From the NCBI GenBank assembly GCA_964573725.1, contig CAZNLJ010000073.1:1-14984 (forward strand): a stretch of DNA of 14,984 nt, read 5' to 3'. The DNA is from UBA6168 sp964573725 (GTDB taxonomy: Bacteria; Bacteroidota; Bacteroidia; Chitinophagales; Saprospiraceae). Under the pieces are notes generated by a model that saw nothing but the letters and a program-made list of their open reading frames with translations, ran no database searches and was not told the DNA's origin. The position numbers were made by a program, and so were the translations under genes. Below are positions 1 to 9,600 of this stretch, in pieces. Within the stretch, counting starts at the first letter, position 1. Each line of letters begins with the position of its first letter.

Positions 1-14
1 TTCGGACGCAACCT

Positions 15-135
15 ACGTTTACTAAACCTCCAAGGTTTGGTAAACGTTTTCTGGCTACGTTTACTAAACCTCGAAGGTTTAGTAAACGCCGGCGACGGGC
101 CGTACCTCCACCAAACCGCAAAGATTTGGTAAACG
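15..135. repeat. Array of near-palindromic 11-mers forming hairpin units
   Basis: The 11-mer GTTTACTAAAC, itself a near-palindrome, occurs at 17-27 and 59-69. Inverted partners with one or two changes lie at 35-45 and 77-87, and a decayed copy at 124-134. Each pair is spaced 18 bp start to start and forms a hairpin: 15-29 pairs with 33-47 (15 bp, one T:G mismatch), and 57-71 pairs with 75-88 (14 bp, perfect). The loops are 3 nt. Units one and two repeat directly with a 42-bp period, including an identical 18-bp block at 13-30 and 55-72. The third unit, 110-135, is diverged and offset by 47 bp. No T-tract follows on the minus strand, so these are not obvious terminators of the operon. They could be a REP-like intergenic hairpin element or an operator array for a gene to the left. 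Confidence 0.75.
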
Positions 136-249
136 GCTGCTGCCCCGAGCGGGGAATCCATTGGATCGGGAATTCGGACGGTGTTTGGTAGGTTTTTGAA
201 CTGGCATTTCCATATGATTTGAAAGATGGACTGGGATGGGACGGCCTGT

Positions 250-326
250 TGGGGGATGGGCGGCTTATTCTTTCGGAATTTGAAGATGGGGGGCTTACTG
301 GGGGATGGCGGGCTTGTTCTTTCGGA
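250..326. repeat. Imperfect G-rich direct repeat, 28 bp, period 49 bp
   Basis: Copies at 250-277 and 299-326 match at 25 of 28 positions. Each begins TGGGGGATGG and ends TTCTTTCGGA. A shorter related stretch, GATGGGGGGCTTACT, sits between them at about 285-299. There is no coding signal. The origin is unknown; it may be a degenerate tandem duplication. Confidence 0.65.
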
Positions 327-364
327 TGTGGCCGTAGGGATGGTCGGGCGGGATGCTCGAAATC

Positions 365-400
365 AAAAAAGGGACGGGCATCATGGCCGATACCCGTCCC
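365..400 (-). terminator. Strong intrinsic terminator of the operon
   Basis: Read on the minus strand, GGGACGGG at 400-393 pairs perfectly with CCCGTCCC at 378-371. Pairing continues inward, with two G:T wobbles, to a 13-bp stem closed by a 4-nt loop. Six T residues follow immediately (370-365), then GATTT. It lies 23 bp past the TAA of the 1019-residue gene, so it should end the transcript that contains that gene. Confidence 0.93.
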
Positions 401-423
401 CCCGGACATGAAAGTCCCGGTTT

Positions 424-3400
424 TTACTCCTGCCCGATGAGCAGTTCGCCGGTAGTTTCGACCGTCAGTACCCCGGCGGGATCAACCTGCAGGGTGTTGC
501 CGACCGCCGTCAGGCCTGCCGGTACCAATACCCCTGCACCGGCCGGAACCACGACGTTATGGCACAAGACCGGCACGATGCCCAGGCTCCAGTTGGCCGA
601 CTGTCCCCAGCTGATGCCGTCGCCGGCACCCGTCCAGGTGTTCAGCAGGGCGCCGACCGCCGGCACCACCACCGGTTCCGGTCCCAGCACACAGCCGGCC
701 GTGCCCGGTGCCTGAACCACCATCCCGTAGTTCCCGCTGCTCAGTCCCGTAAAGACCGGACTGAACTGGAAGGTTGCGCCGCCATCCACCGAATACAGCA
801 GCAGCTGCTGGTAGATGCTCGATACGTTCAGCGTCAGCCCCCCCAGGGTCTCGCCGCATACCTCCGGGATAATGTCCACCGTCAAGGGTCCGAAATAGGG
901 GTCTACCGTCACGACCGCCTGGCAGCTTGCTGGGTTCCCCTGGTCGTCCACCGCCGTCAGCACCACCGTATTCGCACCGATATTCCCGCAGGAAAAGGCG
1001 GACGGGGACACCCCCGTCAGCTGGACCGTCCCGCAGTTGTCGCCGGACAGCTGGGCGTCGAATACTTGAATGGGAAGGAGTTGGGCATTGCCGACGGTAT
1101 CCAAGGCGATATGTATGTCCTGGCATACCAGCAGCGGTCCTGCCTGGTCCGTCACCGTGACCACCGCCTGGCAGGTGCTGCTGTTACCGTTGACATCCGT
1201 CACCGTCAGCACCACCGGGTTCGGTCCTTGGTCCGCACATCCGAACACCGCCGGGTTCAGCTGGAGGCTGGCGATTCCGCAGGCATCGGCGGAGTTGTCG
1301 TTCACCTGGGCGCCGGTAACCACCGCCTGTCCGTTCGCGCCCAGGCTGACCGTCACCGGCTTGCACTTGGCCAAGGGAGCCGTCTGGTCCAGGACCGTCA
1401 CCACCGCATCGCAGCTGCTCATGTTCGAGGAGGGGTCCTCCACGTATAAGGTCACCGTGTTCGGCCCGACGTGTGCACAGGTGAACATCGTCTGCCCCAG
1501 GCTCAGCGTCGTGCCGCCTCCGCAGTTGTCGAAAGAGCCGCCATCCACCTGGGCCGCCGACAACAGGACCGTCCCCTGGCTGTTCAGCACCATGGTCGCC
1601 GCCTGGCACAAGGCCGTCGGCAGGGTCGTGTCCTGCACCGTCACCACCCCCTGGCAGGTCGATTGGTTCCCGTTTCCGTCGTTGACCGTCAGCGTCACCG
1701 TACGGAGGCCGACGTCCGCACAGCCGAACTGGGCGGGCGATACGGACACCAGGTTGACTGTCCCGCAATCGTCCGACCCGTTCAAATAGACCTCCGCCGG
1801 CTGCACCGACAGCTGGCCCGATGCGTCCAGCGGCCGGGTGATGTTGCGGCAGCTTACCTGCGGTGCCGTCTGGTCGACGAAGCCGGGATCCGCCGTATCG
1901 ACCAGTCCGTCGCAATCGTTGTCGATGTCGTCGCAGATTTCCGTCGCGCCCGGATGGATGGCGGCGTCGGTGTCGTCACAATCCGTCGTGTCCGTCACAA
2001 AGCCCGGCGGCAGGCTGCAGGCCAGGGTGTCGTGCCCAAGGTCCCCGAAGCCGTCGCCGTCCGTATCCGCATAGAAAGTCAGCAGCACCCCTTCGTCCAC
2101 CAGCATGTCGTAGTCGTTGTCGATACCGTCGCAGACCTCCGTCAGCCCCACTGAGTAGTTGATCGTCGCCGTATCCCCGGTCAGCGTCGGATAGGCGCAT
2201 TCCCATACCCGATGTTGGAAGGGCAGATAACCGCTCCAGCTCGTATCCACCCGGGTCACCGCCACCACGTGGCTGTCCGAATCGAGCTCCACCCGCAAGG
2301 GGGAGGCATCGGCCAGGTAAGGGTGGATCAGGTCGCCCACCACCGCATTCGGTTGGAAGGAAAGCGGGGAGAGGATCTCATAGGTCCGCTGCTTCGCCGC
2401 GCTGTGGAAGCGCAGCGTCAGGGGACCGGCCGCTTGTCCGTACACCGTCAGGAAGTAATAGGCTTTCCCGTCGACGAAGGTCGGCGCCGCCACCCCGACC
2501 GGCTGGTCGCCCGAGAACGCCGCCAATCGGTCGCCCGGGTCATCGAACACATACCCCGGCGTGAACACCGCCCTTGCCGTGACGATCATGGCGAAATTGA
2601 ATATGCCCGGCTGCACCGACCAGCCCGGGAGGGTGTCGTTCCCGCCGGGGAAACCGGGATCCACCGTGACGGCATAGGCCAGGCAGCTCCCCTGGTAGCT
2701 CGCGTCCACATGGTCGTCGAGGTCGTACAGGGCGAAGGTATCCGCCTGGCCGATGGCCTGGCTCGGTATCCCGGACCAGCCCGGCGCGAAGTAGCCGGCC
2801 GGCCGGCTGTAGGCGATGACCCGGCTGGCCGCGTATTGGTTCGTCGTCTGTTCCGTGGCGGTCACGGTGATGTATTGGGTGCCGGTCCAGGCCGGGTCGT
2901 TCGGTTGTGCGTCCAGCGTGCTCCCGGATACGCCCAGGCTGAAGTTCGACCCGTTGGTCGTGGCGCTCCAGACCACGCTGTCGCCGTCCCATTGCCGCAG
3001 GTATGGGGACAGGTCCAGCGGCGCGAAGTTGTTCGGCCGCACCGCCACTTGTGGCGGGATGCTGTCCAGTCCGATCGGTATGTCGCCGTCCGTCCAGCAA
3101 TGCAGCCTCGTCGGCTCGGAGACGTTGCCCCAGATCTGGTTCGCCTGGAAAACGAAGGTCTCCACGGCCGGATGGATTTCCTGACGGTCCGTCAGATAGG
3201 CTTCTACCCGCAGGGTATCCCCGCTGACGGTGTTTGCATAGACGGTGAGCAGGTACAGGCCGCCTGTGCCGGCGAGGGGTTGCCCGGTGCCCCGCAACTG
3301 GTCGCCCGCAAAGACGCCCAGCTGGTGGTCCGCCGTCTGCGGAACACTGTCGACCGTCAGCCGCGCCACCAGGCTTGCCGAGTATTGGTAACTGCCGGGG

Positions 3401-3483
3401 TCCAGGATCCAACCCGGCGACTGCCCGGTCAGGACTCCGGCCGCCAGCTGGATAAATAGCATGAGTATACCGTTGGATTTCAT
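424..3483 (-). CDS. Secreted MopE-motif / HYR-repeat surface protein, 1019 aa
   Basis: Likely an extracellular structural or adhesive protein. An N-terminal signal peptide (residues 1-20, hydrophobic ILMLFIQLAAGVL, then TG-Q) is followed by a module starting at Trp25 with the core LLTVYAN (25-128). Next come two Ig/cadherin-like segments (about 135-285; FAPLDLSPYL and FALYDLDDHV), a second copy of the first module from Trp288 to about 392, and a MopE-type putative metal-binding region (about 447-535; CDGIDNDYD, DTDGDGFGD, DCDDTDAAIHPG, CDDIDNDCDG). Four HYR-like repeats of about 80 residues with four Cys each follow (about 540-859). The last 155 residues contain a SprB-like unit (YSVDGGATFQF) and a TWTGAGDG...NWS unit. 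No T9SS type A or B sorting domain is present, although the neighbouring 2280-residue protein has one. The frame closes 23 bp before the terminator, so a lost tail is unlikely. No Shine-Dalgarno site is visible; the ATG is supported by the signal peptide directly after it. Confidence 0.93.
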   Translation of the reverse strand: MKSNGILMLFIQLAAGVLTGQSPGWILDPGSYQYSASLVARLTVDSVPQTADHQLGVFAGDQLRGTGQPLAGTGGLYLLTVYANTVSGDTLRVEAYLTDRQEIHPAVETFVFQANQIWGNVSEPTRLHCWTDGDIPIGLDSIPPQVAVRPNNFAPLDLSPYLRQWDGDSVVWSATTNGSNFSLGVSGSTLDAQPNDPAWTGTQYITVTATEQTTNQYAASRVIAYSRPAGYFAPGWSGIPSQAIGQADTFALYDLDDHVDASYQGSCLAYAVTVDPGFPGGNDTLPGWSVQPGIFNFAMIVTARAVFTPGYVFDDPGDRLAAFSGDQPVGVAAPTFVDGKAYYFLTVYGQAAGPLTLRFHSAAKQRTYEILSPLSFQPNAVVGDLIHPYLADASPLRVELDSDSHVVAVTRVDTSWSGYLPFQHRVWECAYPTLTGDTATINYSVGLTEVCDGIDNDYDMLVDEGVLLTFYADTDGDGFGDLGHDTLACSLPPGFVTDTTDCDDTDAAIHPGATEICDDIDNDCDGLVDTADPGFVDQTAPQVSCRNITRPLDASGQLSVQPAEVYLNGSDDCGTVNLVSVSPAQFGCADVGLRTVTLTVNDGNGNQSTCQGVVTVQDTTLPTALCQAATMVLNSQGTVLLSAAQVDGGSFDNCGGGTTLSLGQTMFTCAHVGPNTVTLYVEDPSSNMSSCDAVVTVLDQTAPLAKCKPVTVSLGANGQAVVTGAQVNDNSADACGIASLQLNPAVFGCADQGPNPVVLTVTDVNGNSSTCQAVVTVTDQAGPLLVCQDIHIALDTVGNAQLLPIQVFDAQLSGDNCGTVQLTGVSPSAFSCGNIGANTVVLTAVDDQGNPASCQAVVTVDPYFGPLTVDIIPEVCGETLGGLTLNVSSIYQQLLLYSVDGGATFQFSPVFTGLSSGNYGMVVQAPGTAGCVLGPEPVVVPAVGALLNTWTGAGDGISWGQSANWSLGIVPVLCHNVVVPAGAGVLVPAGLTAVGNTLQVDPAGVLTVETTGELLIGQE

Positions 3484-3523
3484 GAAGGCCGGTTTGATGA
3501 TGAAGGAAGCCTGGAAAGCGGAT

Positions 3524-3584
3524 CCCCAATGGCAGGGGGACTACAGGAAGACTTTCCGAAACTTCCCGCAGCCCCCTGCCGGGG
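3524..3584. other. Large intergenic hairpin between the 2280- and 1019-residue genes
   Basis: GGCAGGGGG (3531-3539) pairs perfectly with CCCCCTGCC (3572-3580). The stem is extended outward by CCCC (3524-3527) and GGGG (3581-3584) past a 3-nt bulge. The 32-nt loop holds a nested GGAAG/CTTCC pair. No T-tract follows on either strand, so it is not a standard intrinsic terminator. It could act as an mRNA stability element, processing site or partial attenuator between the two genes. Confidence 0.6.
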
Positions 3585-3593
3585 ATGCTCATG

Positions 3594-3611
3594 AAAAAGG
3601 GTTTTTCCCTT
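3594..3611 (-). terminator. Weak terminator-like hairpin overlapping the stop codon
   Basis: On the minus strand the stop codon TAA runs into AAGGG-AAAAA-CCCTT followed by TTT: a 5-bp stem with a 5-nt loop, giving five T residues after the GC part of the stem. The stem is short and overlaps the stop codon of the 2280-residue gene, so at most it would cause partial termination. Confidence 0.3.
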
Positions 3612-6600
3612 ATTGCACAACGATACGGCGGCTTTGGGTGCCGGATTCGGTAGAAAGCGTCACTTGGTAATGACCGGCTGTAACACCCGTGGTTTCCCAG
3701 CGGATCTGGTTGGCGCCTAAGGTCGTATCCAATTCGAAGGACCGGACCAGACGGCCCATCGAGTCGGTCACCCGTACCGTGGCCGCGCTGTTGCGGGGTG
3801 CGTAGAAGTCAATGTACACCATGTCCGTCGCCGGGTTCGGATATACCGCGAACCGATTGCCGGCAGCGTGGTCTTCCGTCCCTGTCGTCCCTTCCGGCGT
3901 CAGCACCGCCGGTATCTCCACGCTGCCGCTCACCGCATTGACCACGAACACCTCCTGCTCGTTCAGCCGGCGGATGGCCTCCTCCGAGGCATCGTAGTAT
4001 TTGAAGGTCACCACCTCCCCGTCAACATTGGCGTAGACCGTGAGGAAGACCAGCCAGGATTGCAGCGGTTCCACCCACAGGGCCTGGGCACCTCCGCGTA
4101 CCTCGCCGCCGACGAAGGCACCCACCACATCTCCTTCCGAGAGCAGGTTCTCCCCGGCACCCACGACCGCCACGAGGTTCATGCTGTATTCATACTGGGA
4201 GGCGTCCACCGTCCAGATCGTCGTGGTTCCGCGTGTATCCACCCGGGGTGCGGACAGTTCCTCAAATCCGCCGCCCGGTGCGGCCATCCCGTCCGGCGGG
4301 TACACCAGTACACCCGGATTGCTGATCTTCAGCATGTAGCCGTTCGGTGGCGACAGGTAATCCAGATTCCCGATCCAGCCGATTCCCGACACGTATTGGG
4401 CGAAGGTCGTCCGGCTCTTGATGATGTCATTGTTCAGCGGCATCAGCGAGGCCAGTGCCTCGTCCGGTGTCAAGGCCTCGTTCGGCAGGTAGCTCAACCA
4501 GTTCCAGCCTGTGTTGATGGGCAGGTTCACCGTATCCGGCAACAATCGGTTACCTACCAGGTCCAGCGTATCAGTCGACTCCGACTTGTACTGGTACAGG
4601 CTCCGGTATCCCAGGCTGCCCAGGCTCCCGATCCACTGCGACAAGGGTACCGAGTATTGGCTGAACTGGGTCTGGTCCTTGACCAGGCCCCCTTGCGGGT
4701 GCGACAGGCTCGCCAGCACCGTGTTCGTCGACTTGTCCGGCGCATCCAGGTTGAAGGAGATCCAGTTCCAGCCGCTCGTTAAGGGTATCTTGCGCAGCAC
4801 CAGGTTGTTCGTATGCAGCACCTGCGGATTCAGCGGCGAGCCTACGAACCCGTCCAGCGCGAACGGGAAGCTCTCCACCACGGTGCCGTACAGCAGGCAG
4901 TCGTCCGCATCCCAGATCTGGAAATCCACCGTCTCCCCGACGATCGAGTTGCTGTAAACCGTCAGGAAAGCCAGGTATTTGTCGAGGGAAGCCTCGTATT
5001 GCAGGTAGGCCATGCCCCGCAGTTCCCCATCGACGAAGGCCGCCACCTGGTCCATCTCGTCCGTCGACATCGTCCCTTCTATGTCCAGCTGGACCGTCAG
5101 GCTCATCGTGTAGTCGAACTGCGACGCGTCGAGGGCCCACTGCGGCCCTTTGCACAGCTTTCGGAAATGGATCGCCATCGGCTCGTCGCCCAGGGCTCCT
5201 TCCATTTGGATCGTATCCCGGTAGTCACCTCGCGGCAGCGACGCATCGAACATGAACAACACCGGTTGCGTCGCCGTCGGGGCCAGGCTGCCTTCCAGCG
5301 GAGCCACTTCCACCCAATCCGGCACCCCGGTGATGGTATAGCCGGCGGCTTGTCCGCCGATGTTCTGGATGTCCCGCGACAAGGTCAGTCCCTCCCCTTC
5401 ATAGACCACCGCCTCGACGGCATTGCCCAGCCAGCGCAGGGCGTTGCGGTCCACGAAGAATTCCCAGGAGGCTTCCCCGAACTTGTTTCCGGCCAGGTCA
5501 CGCACCGAGTCCACCTCCACCCGAAGGATTCGGTTCTCGATGAAACGGTTCGGCACATTCGGCACCAGCTGGATCTTGTCGCCGCTGCAGGTCATGACCG
5601 CATCCACCAGGTTGCCCGTCTGCGTATCGTACAAGCCCACGTTGTTGTTGTCGAAGAAATCCGCCTGAATCAGCAGGTCGCAGCGGATGGGTTCCGAGAA
5701 GGTGATGCTGATCTCGTCACCTTGGCTGAGCACCCCGTCCGCCGGTTCCGGCGTACCGAAGATTTCCGGCGGGGTACGTTCGAAACGGCCCGATATCACC
5801 GTCGACACCCCGGCGTTCTGGCCGCCGACACATTGCGTCACCGCCCGGATCTCGTATTCCCCATCCTGGAGACCGAGGGTATTCCAGGGTACGAGATGGA
5901 ACACGTCGTTGGCGAGGCTCGCCTTGGGCACTTCCGTGATGTTGATCCAGGCCCCGTCGCCTTGTTTGCGGCGGTATTGCACCCGGATCAGCTCCAGGTC
6001 GGCGTCGTTGCGGTCGAACTCGTTGAGCGTGATGAAGAGGATGTCGCCGTCGTCCGGCGTCACCACCCAGTTCTGGAGCGGGAAGCCGATGTCGATCGGG
6101 CTGCAGGGTTCCAGGAAGTAGACCGAGATTTCGATGCCCTCGTAGAAGGGGGGCGGTGCGAAGTTCCCGTTCCCCAGCGCATCCTCCCGCGCGCCCTCAC
6201 AGGCCGAATAGGCGCTGATCAGGAGATTTTCGTAATCGTAGGCCACCGGGCCGCGCTTGACCGTCAGCGTCACCTCGTCGGAGCCGCCGGCCACCGGAAA
6301 GAAGGTGGCGCTGGCGTTCGGTGTCCCTGCGATGTTCACCACCGCCCCGTCCGGATTGGTGGGCTGCCAGAGGTCCAGCACATAGTAGCGATACTCGTTC
6401 GTCTGGCTGGTGTTGCCGACATTGAACTTGAACACGGCGGCATCATTTTCCAGGACATTCGCCGCGATGGTCTTGTCCACGGTCAGCGTCACCCCGTCGC
6501 GCGGCACCGTATTTTCCTCGAAGGGGCAGGAGGAGTTCCCGGAGATGGTCTTGAACACCGGTGTGGCGTAGATCCGGTCCCGAAGCACGTCCAGGGTGAA

Positions 6601-9600
6601 GACATCGCCGATGTCGTCATCCGCGAGGGTGTAGGTCACCGTCTGTGTGTTCGTCTCCGTCGTGGTCTCCTCGGTGGATACCCCGAAGCCCAGGTCCATG
6701 GTGAGCTTGGTGCTCGCACCCGTGGAGTTGACGAAAAAGCCCACCTGCAGGGCTGCGGAGGCCGCGATGTTCACATCGAAGCTGAGGGTGGAGGTCTCCG
6801 TCGTCTCCGTGGTCGTGGAGCTTTCGTAGGTCACCCCGGCGTCGAACGACAGGTTCTTCTCGAAGACGGCCTTGTCCTTCAGTTCCTGGTTGTAGTCCAG
6901 GATATACTGCCACATCTCCGCGCTGGCCGTGTCTCCGACCAGCAGCAGGTTGGGGATGATGGTCCGCTTGATCTGGTAGCCGCTGTAGAGAAAGGTCGTG
7001 TTGAACTTGTCGGGGAAAACCACCAGGCCCGTGTCCACGTAGAAGACGCAGGCCCCCGTATCGAAGCGCAGGTCGTCGGTGATACCGAAGAGCAGGTTCA
7101 TCGCACCCCCGACGTAGACGTCGGCATCCGCGCCGAAGATGACGTCCCCGCTGCTCGTCGAGATGGTCTCATTGGCTGTGAAGCAGGTCTCGATGCTGTT
7201 GCTGACCGTATTGTTCACGGTGGTCTTGAGGCCGAAGGTCAGGCTGTTCTCGATTTCCGTCTCCAGTTTGGTGGCCACCCCGATACCGGTGGTGATGCCG
7301 GTGGTGGTACCCAGTTTCAGTTGCATCTCCGCACCGAGGGCGACGGAGGAGTTGAAGCCCAGGGTCCAGCCGTTGCACACCGTCGTCCCTTTGGAGATGC
7401 TGGCGAAGGAGTTGTCCCCGGGCGGGTCGCGCAGGATCATCGTGGGGATTTCCGGCGAGCTGGAGGTGAAATCCACCGCCCGCGGCCGTTTGCCCAGCAC
7501 CACGGCCTGGGTGGACACGGTGTTTTCGAATTGGTTGGCGCTCGCCAGCACCGTCATCGTCTTCTTGTAGGGCGAGGCGATGTTGGGGATGCCTGCCCGG
7601 AAGCGGTACTTGAATTTCCCGTCCATGATGGTGGTGTCGAACTCCGGGTTGTCGGCCGGGTCGGCCAGGAGGTTCTCGATGTGCAGGTCGAAGGTGTCGA
7701 GATAGCAGTTTCCGCCGTCGTAGGGTTGGTACACCTTGATCTCCGTGCTGTATTTGGCGCCCTGTTCCAGCATCTGGTCACCGCAAAGGTTGGTGTCCAG
7801 CGTGGTCATTTCGATCTCCGGCGGGGCGTAATAGATGAAATCGATGGTGTCGTTCACATCCGTGAGGTCGGTCTCCTGGCCGCCCTGAAGCTGGAAATAA
7901 TCGTAGACGATGTTGTTCGAGTGTTCCGTCACCGCCACGGCGAACTTGAGCGGGGGCAGGTTCGAGAAAACGAACTTGCCGTCGGCCGTGGTCAGCTGTT
8001 TTTCCTGGTAGAAGCAGCCGTCCAGCGTTTCCACCTTGACCTTGACGATGGCACCGTCGGGGATGACGCTCTTGCGGCAGTACTCGTTGCCGGCCATCTG
8101 GCCCCGGATGGTACGCTTGACCTGGTTGCGGAACAGCACCCCGGCCACCGGGGAGGCGATGTTGTCGATTTCCCAGAAGGCGGGATAGAAGGTGTGCTCA
8201 TTGAACACCGGCGTCAGGATGGCCGAGGCACCCGGTTCGAAGTCGACGGAAAAGTAGCCGTCGTCGTCGGTGAACACCGGCGGGGAGTTGCGCTGGCCGT
8301 TGACCAGGATCTCCACGCCTTTCTGGAAGCAGGTGGTGCCATCGAAGCGGACATAGCCCGAGACCGGTACGGTGCTCTGGTCGGTGAAGTCGACGGCATC
8401 CACGCTGGTGTTGGTGGGGTTCAGGGTCACCAGGCGGCTGGTCGGCGTGAACAGGTGGGGTTCCTCCTTGGCGATTTTCACCACGGTGCTGTACAAGGCA
8501 CCGTGGATGGTACCCTGGCCGCTGAGTTCCGTACCGAAATCCTTGAGGACCGAACCGCTGCCCTCGTTCAGGGGGAAGTAGTTGACGAGGTCGGTGCGGG
8601 TCAGGTCGGTACCGACGTTGGCGGCCGCCTGGATGGCGCCGAGCGGTACCAGGCTGTTGAAGAAGGCCACCTCGTCGACCAGTCCCGAGAAATACCGTTC
8701 CAGGGATCCCCCGTTGCGGCCCGCCCCGAGTGTCCAGGGCGTGCCGGCGGAGAAATCCGTCGCCACGTTGCCGAAGGTATGGGTGCCGGCCGCATCCCCG
8801 TTCTTGTAGAAGGTTACAAACGCGCTGCTGCCCGTATGTTCGATCACGAAGGCCAGGCGGTAGTAGTCCATACCCAGGGGGCCGAAATCATGGGTCTCGC
8901 CGCCCATTTCCAGCACCAGGTTACCGGCGTTGAGGTGCAGCCCGAAGTGGGTGGTGCTCCCGTCCTGTTTGGTGAGGATACATTGGTCGTTGGCGAAATC
9001 GAAGGCCTTGACGGTCACCTCCACGGTGGCGCTGTCGGACAGGTCGAAGGCGGTGAGTTCCGCGTATTCGTTGTTGACGGCGTTGAACTCCAGGGCCTGG
9101 TTGAAGTAGAACTTCTTGGATGGCTTGGCCGTGAAGACCGTACCGGCCCCGTAGTTGATGCCTTCGATGGTGTAAGAGCCGGTCTCGTCCGTGATGCCGG
9201 CATTGATGATGTTAGGCTTGTCGTTGGTCCATTTTGTACCGCAATGGTAGGCTGTGTGCTGGTTCGGCGTCAGGTCGAAGGCCTTGGAACCGGTACCTTC
9301 GTCGAACTTCCAATAGGCGACCAGGCCGGGCATGGTGGAGGAAATGCTCTGGCCTTGGATCATCTGCAGTTTGGTCTGCGGCAATTGGACGTTGAAGAAA
9401 CGGAGTTCGTCCAGTTTGCCATCATAGCGGCCGCTGCCATCCGGTTTTTGCCCCAGGAAGAGGACGGATTCCGCCGCTTCGAGCGCAGTGACGACCGTTT
9501 CCGTCAGCTCGCCGTCGATATACAGGAGCAGGGCGGCGCCGTTGTAAGTCACGGCGACATGGTGCCAGTCGTCCGCCGATTCGGCCGGAAAGGCATGGCC

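Larger units (their letters stand above)
1..423. other. Non-coding region downstream of the operon
   Basis: No convincing gene lies here; the short open frames are low-complexity Gly/Trp/Arg-rich translations of G-rich repeats. The stretch holds three things listed separately: a palindromic repeat array near the left edge, a G-rich direct repeat in the middle, and the operon terminator next to the stop codon of the 1019-residue gene. Between them, around 143-154, is a short CCCC/GGGG hairpin. No promoter could be recognised on either strand. Confidence 0.6.

Noticed and set aside
219..440. Short Gly/Trp-rich plus-strand frames at 219-440 and 226-411
   Set aside because: They only translate the G-rich direct repeat and terminator.
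2212..3459. A 415-codon plus-strand open frame within the 1019-residue gene
   Set aside because: It lies fully inside a gene with clear domains. The translation is Arg/Gln/Val/Gly-rich and unlike any family; it is a shadow of GC-rich codon use.
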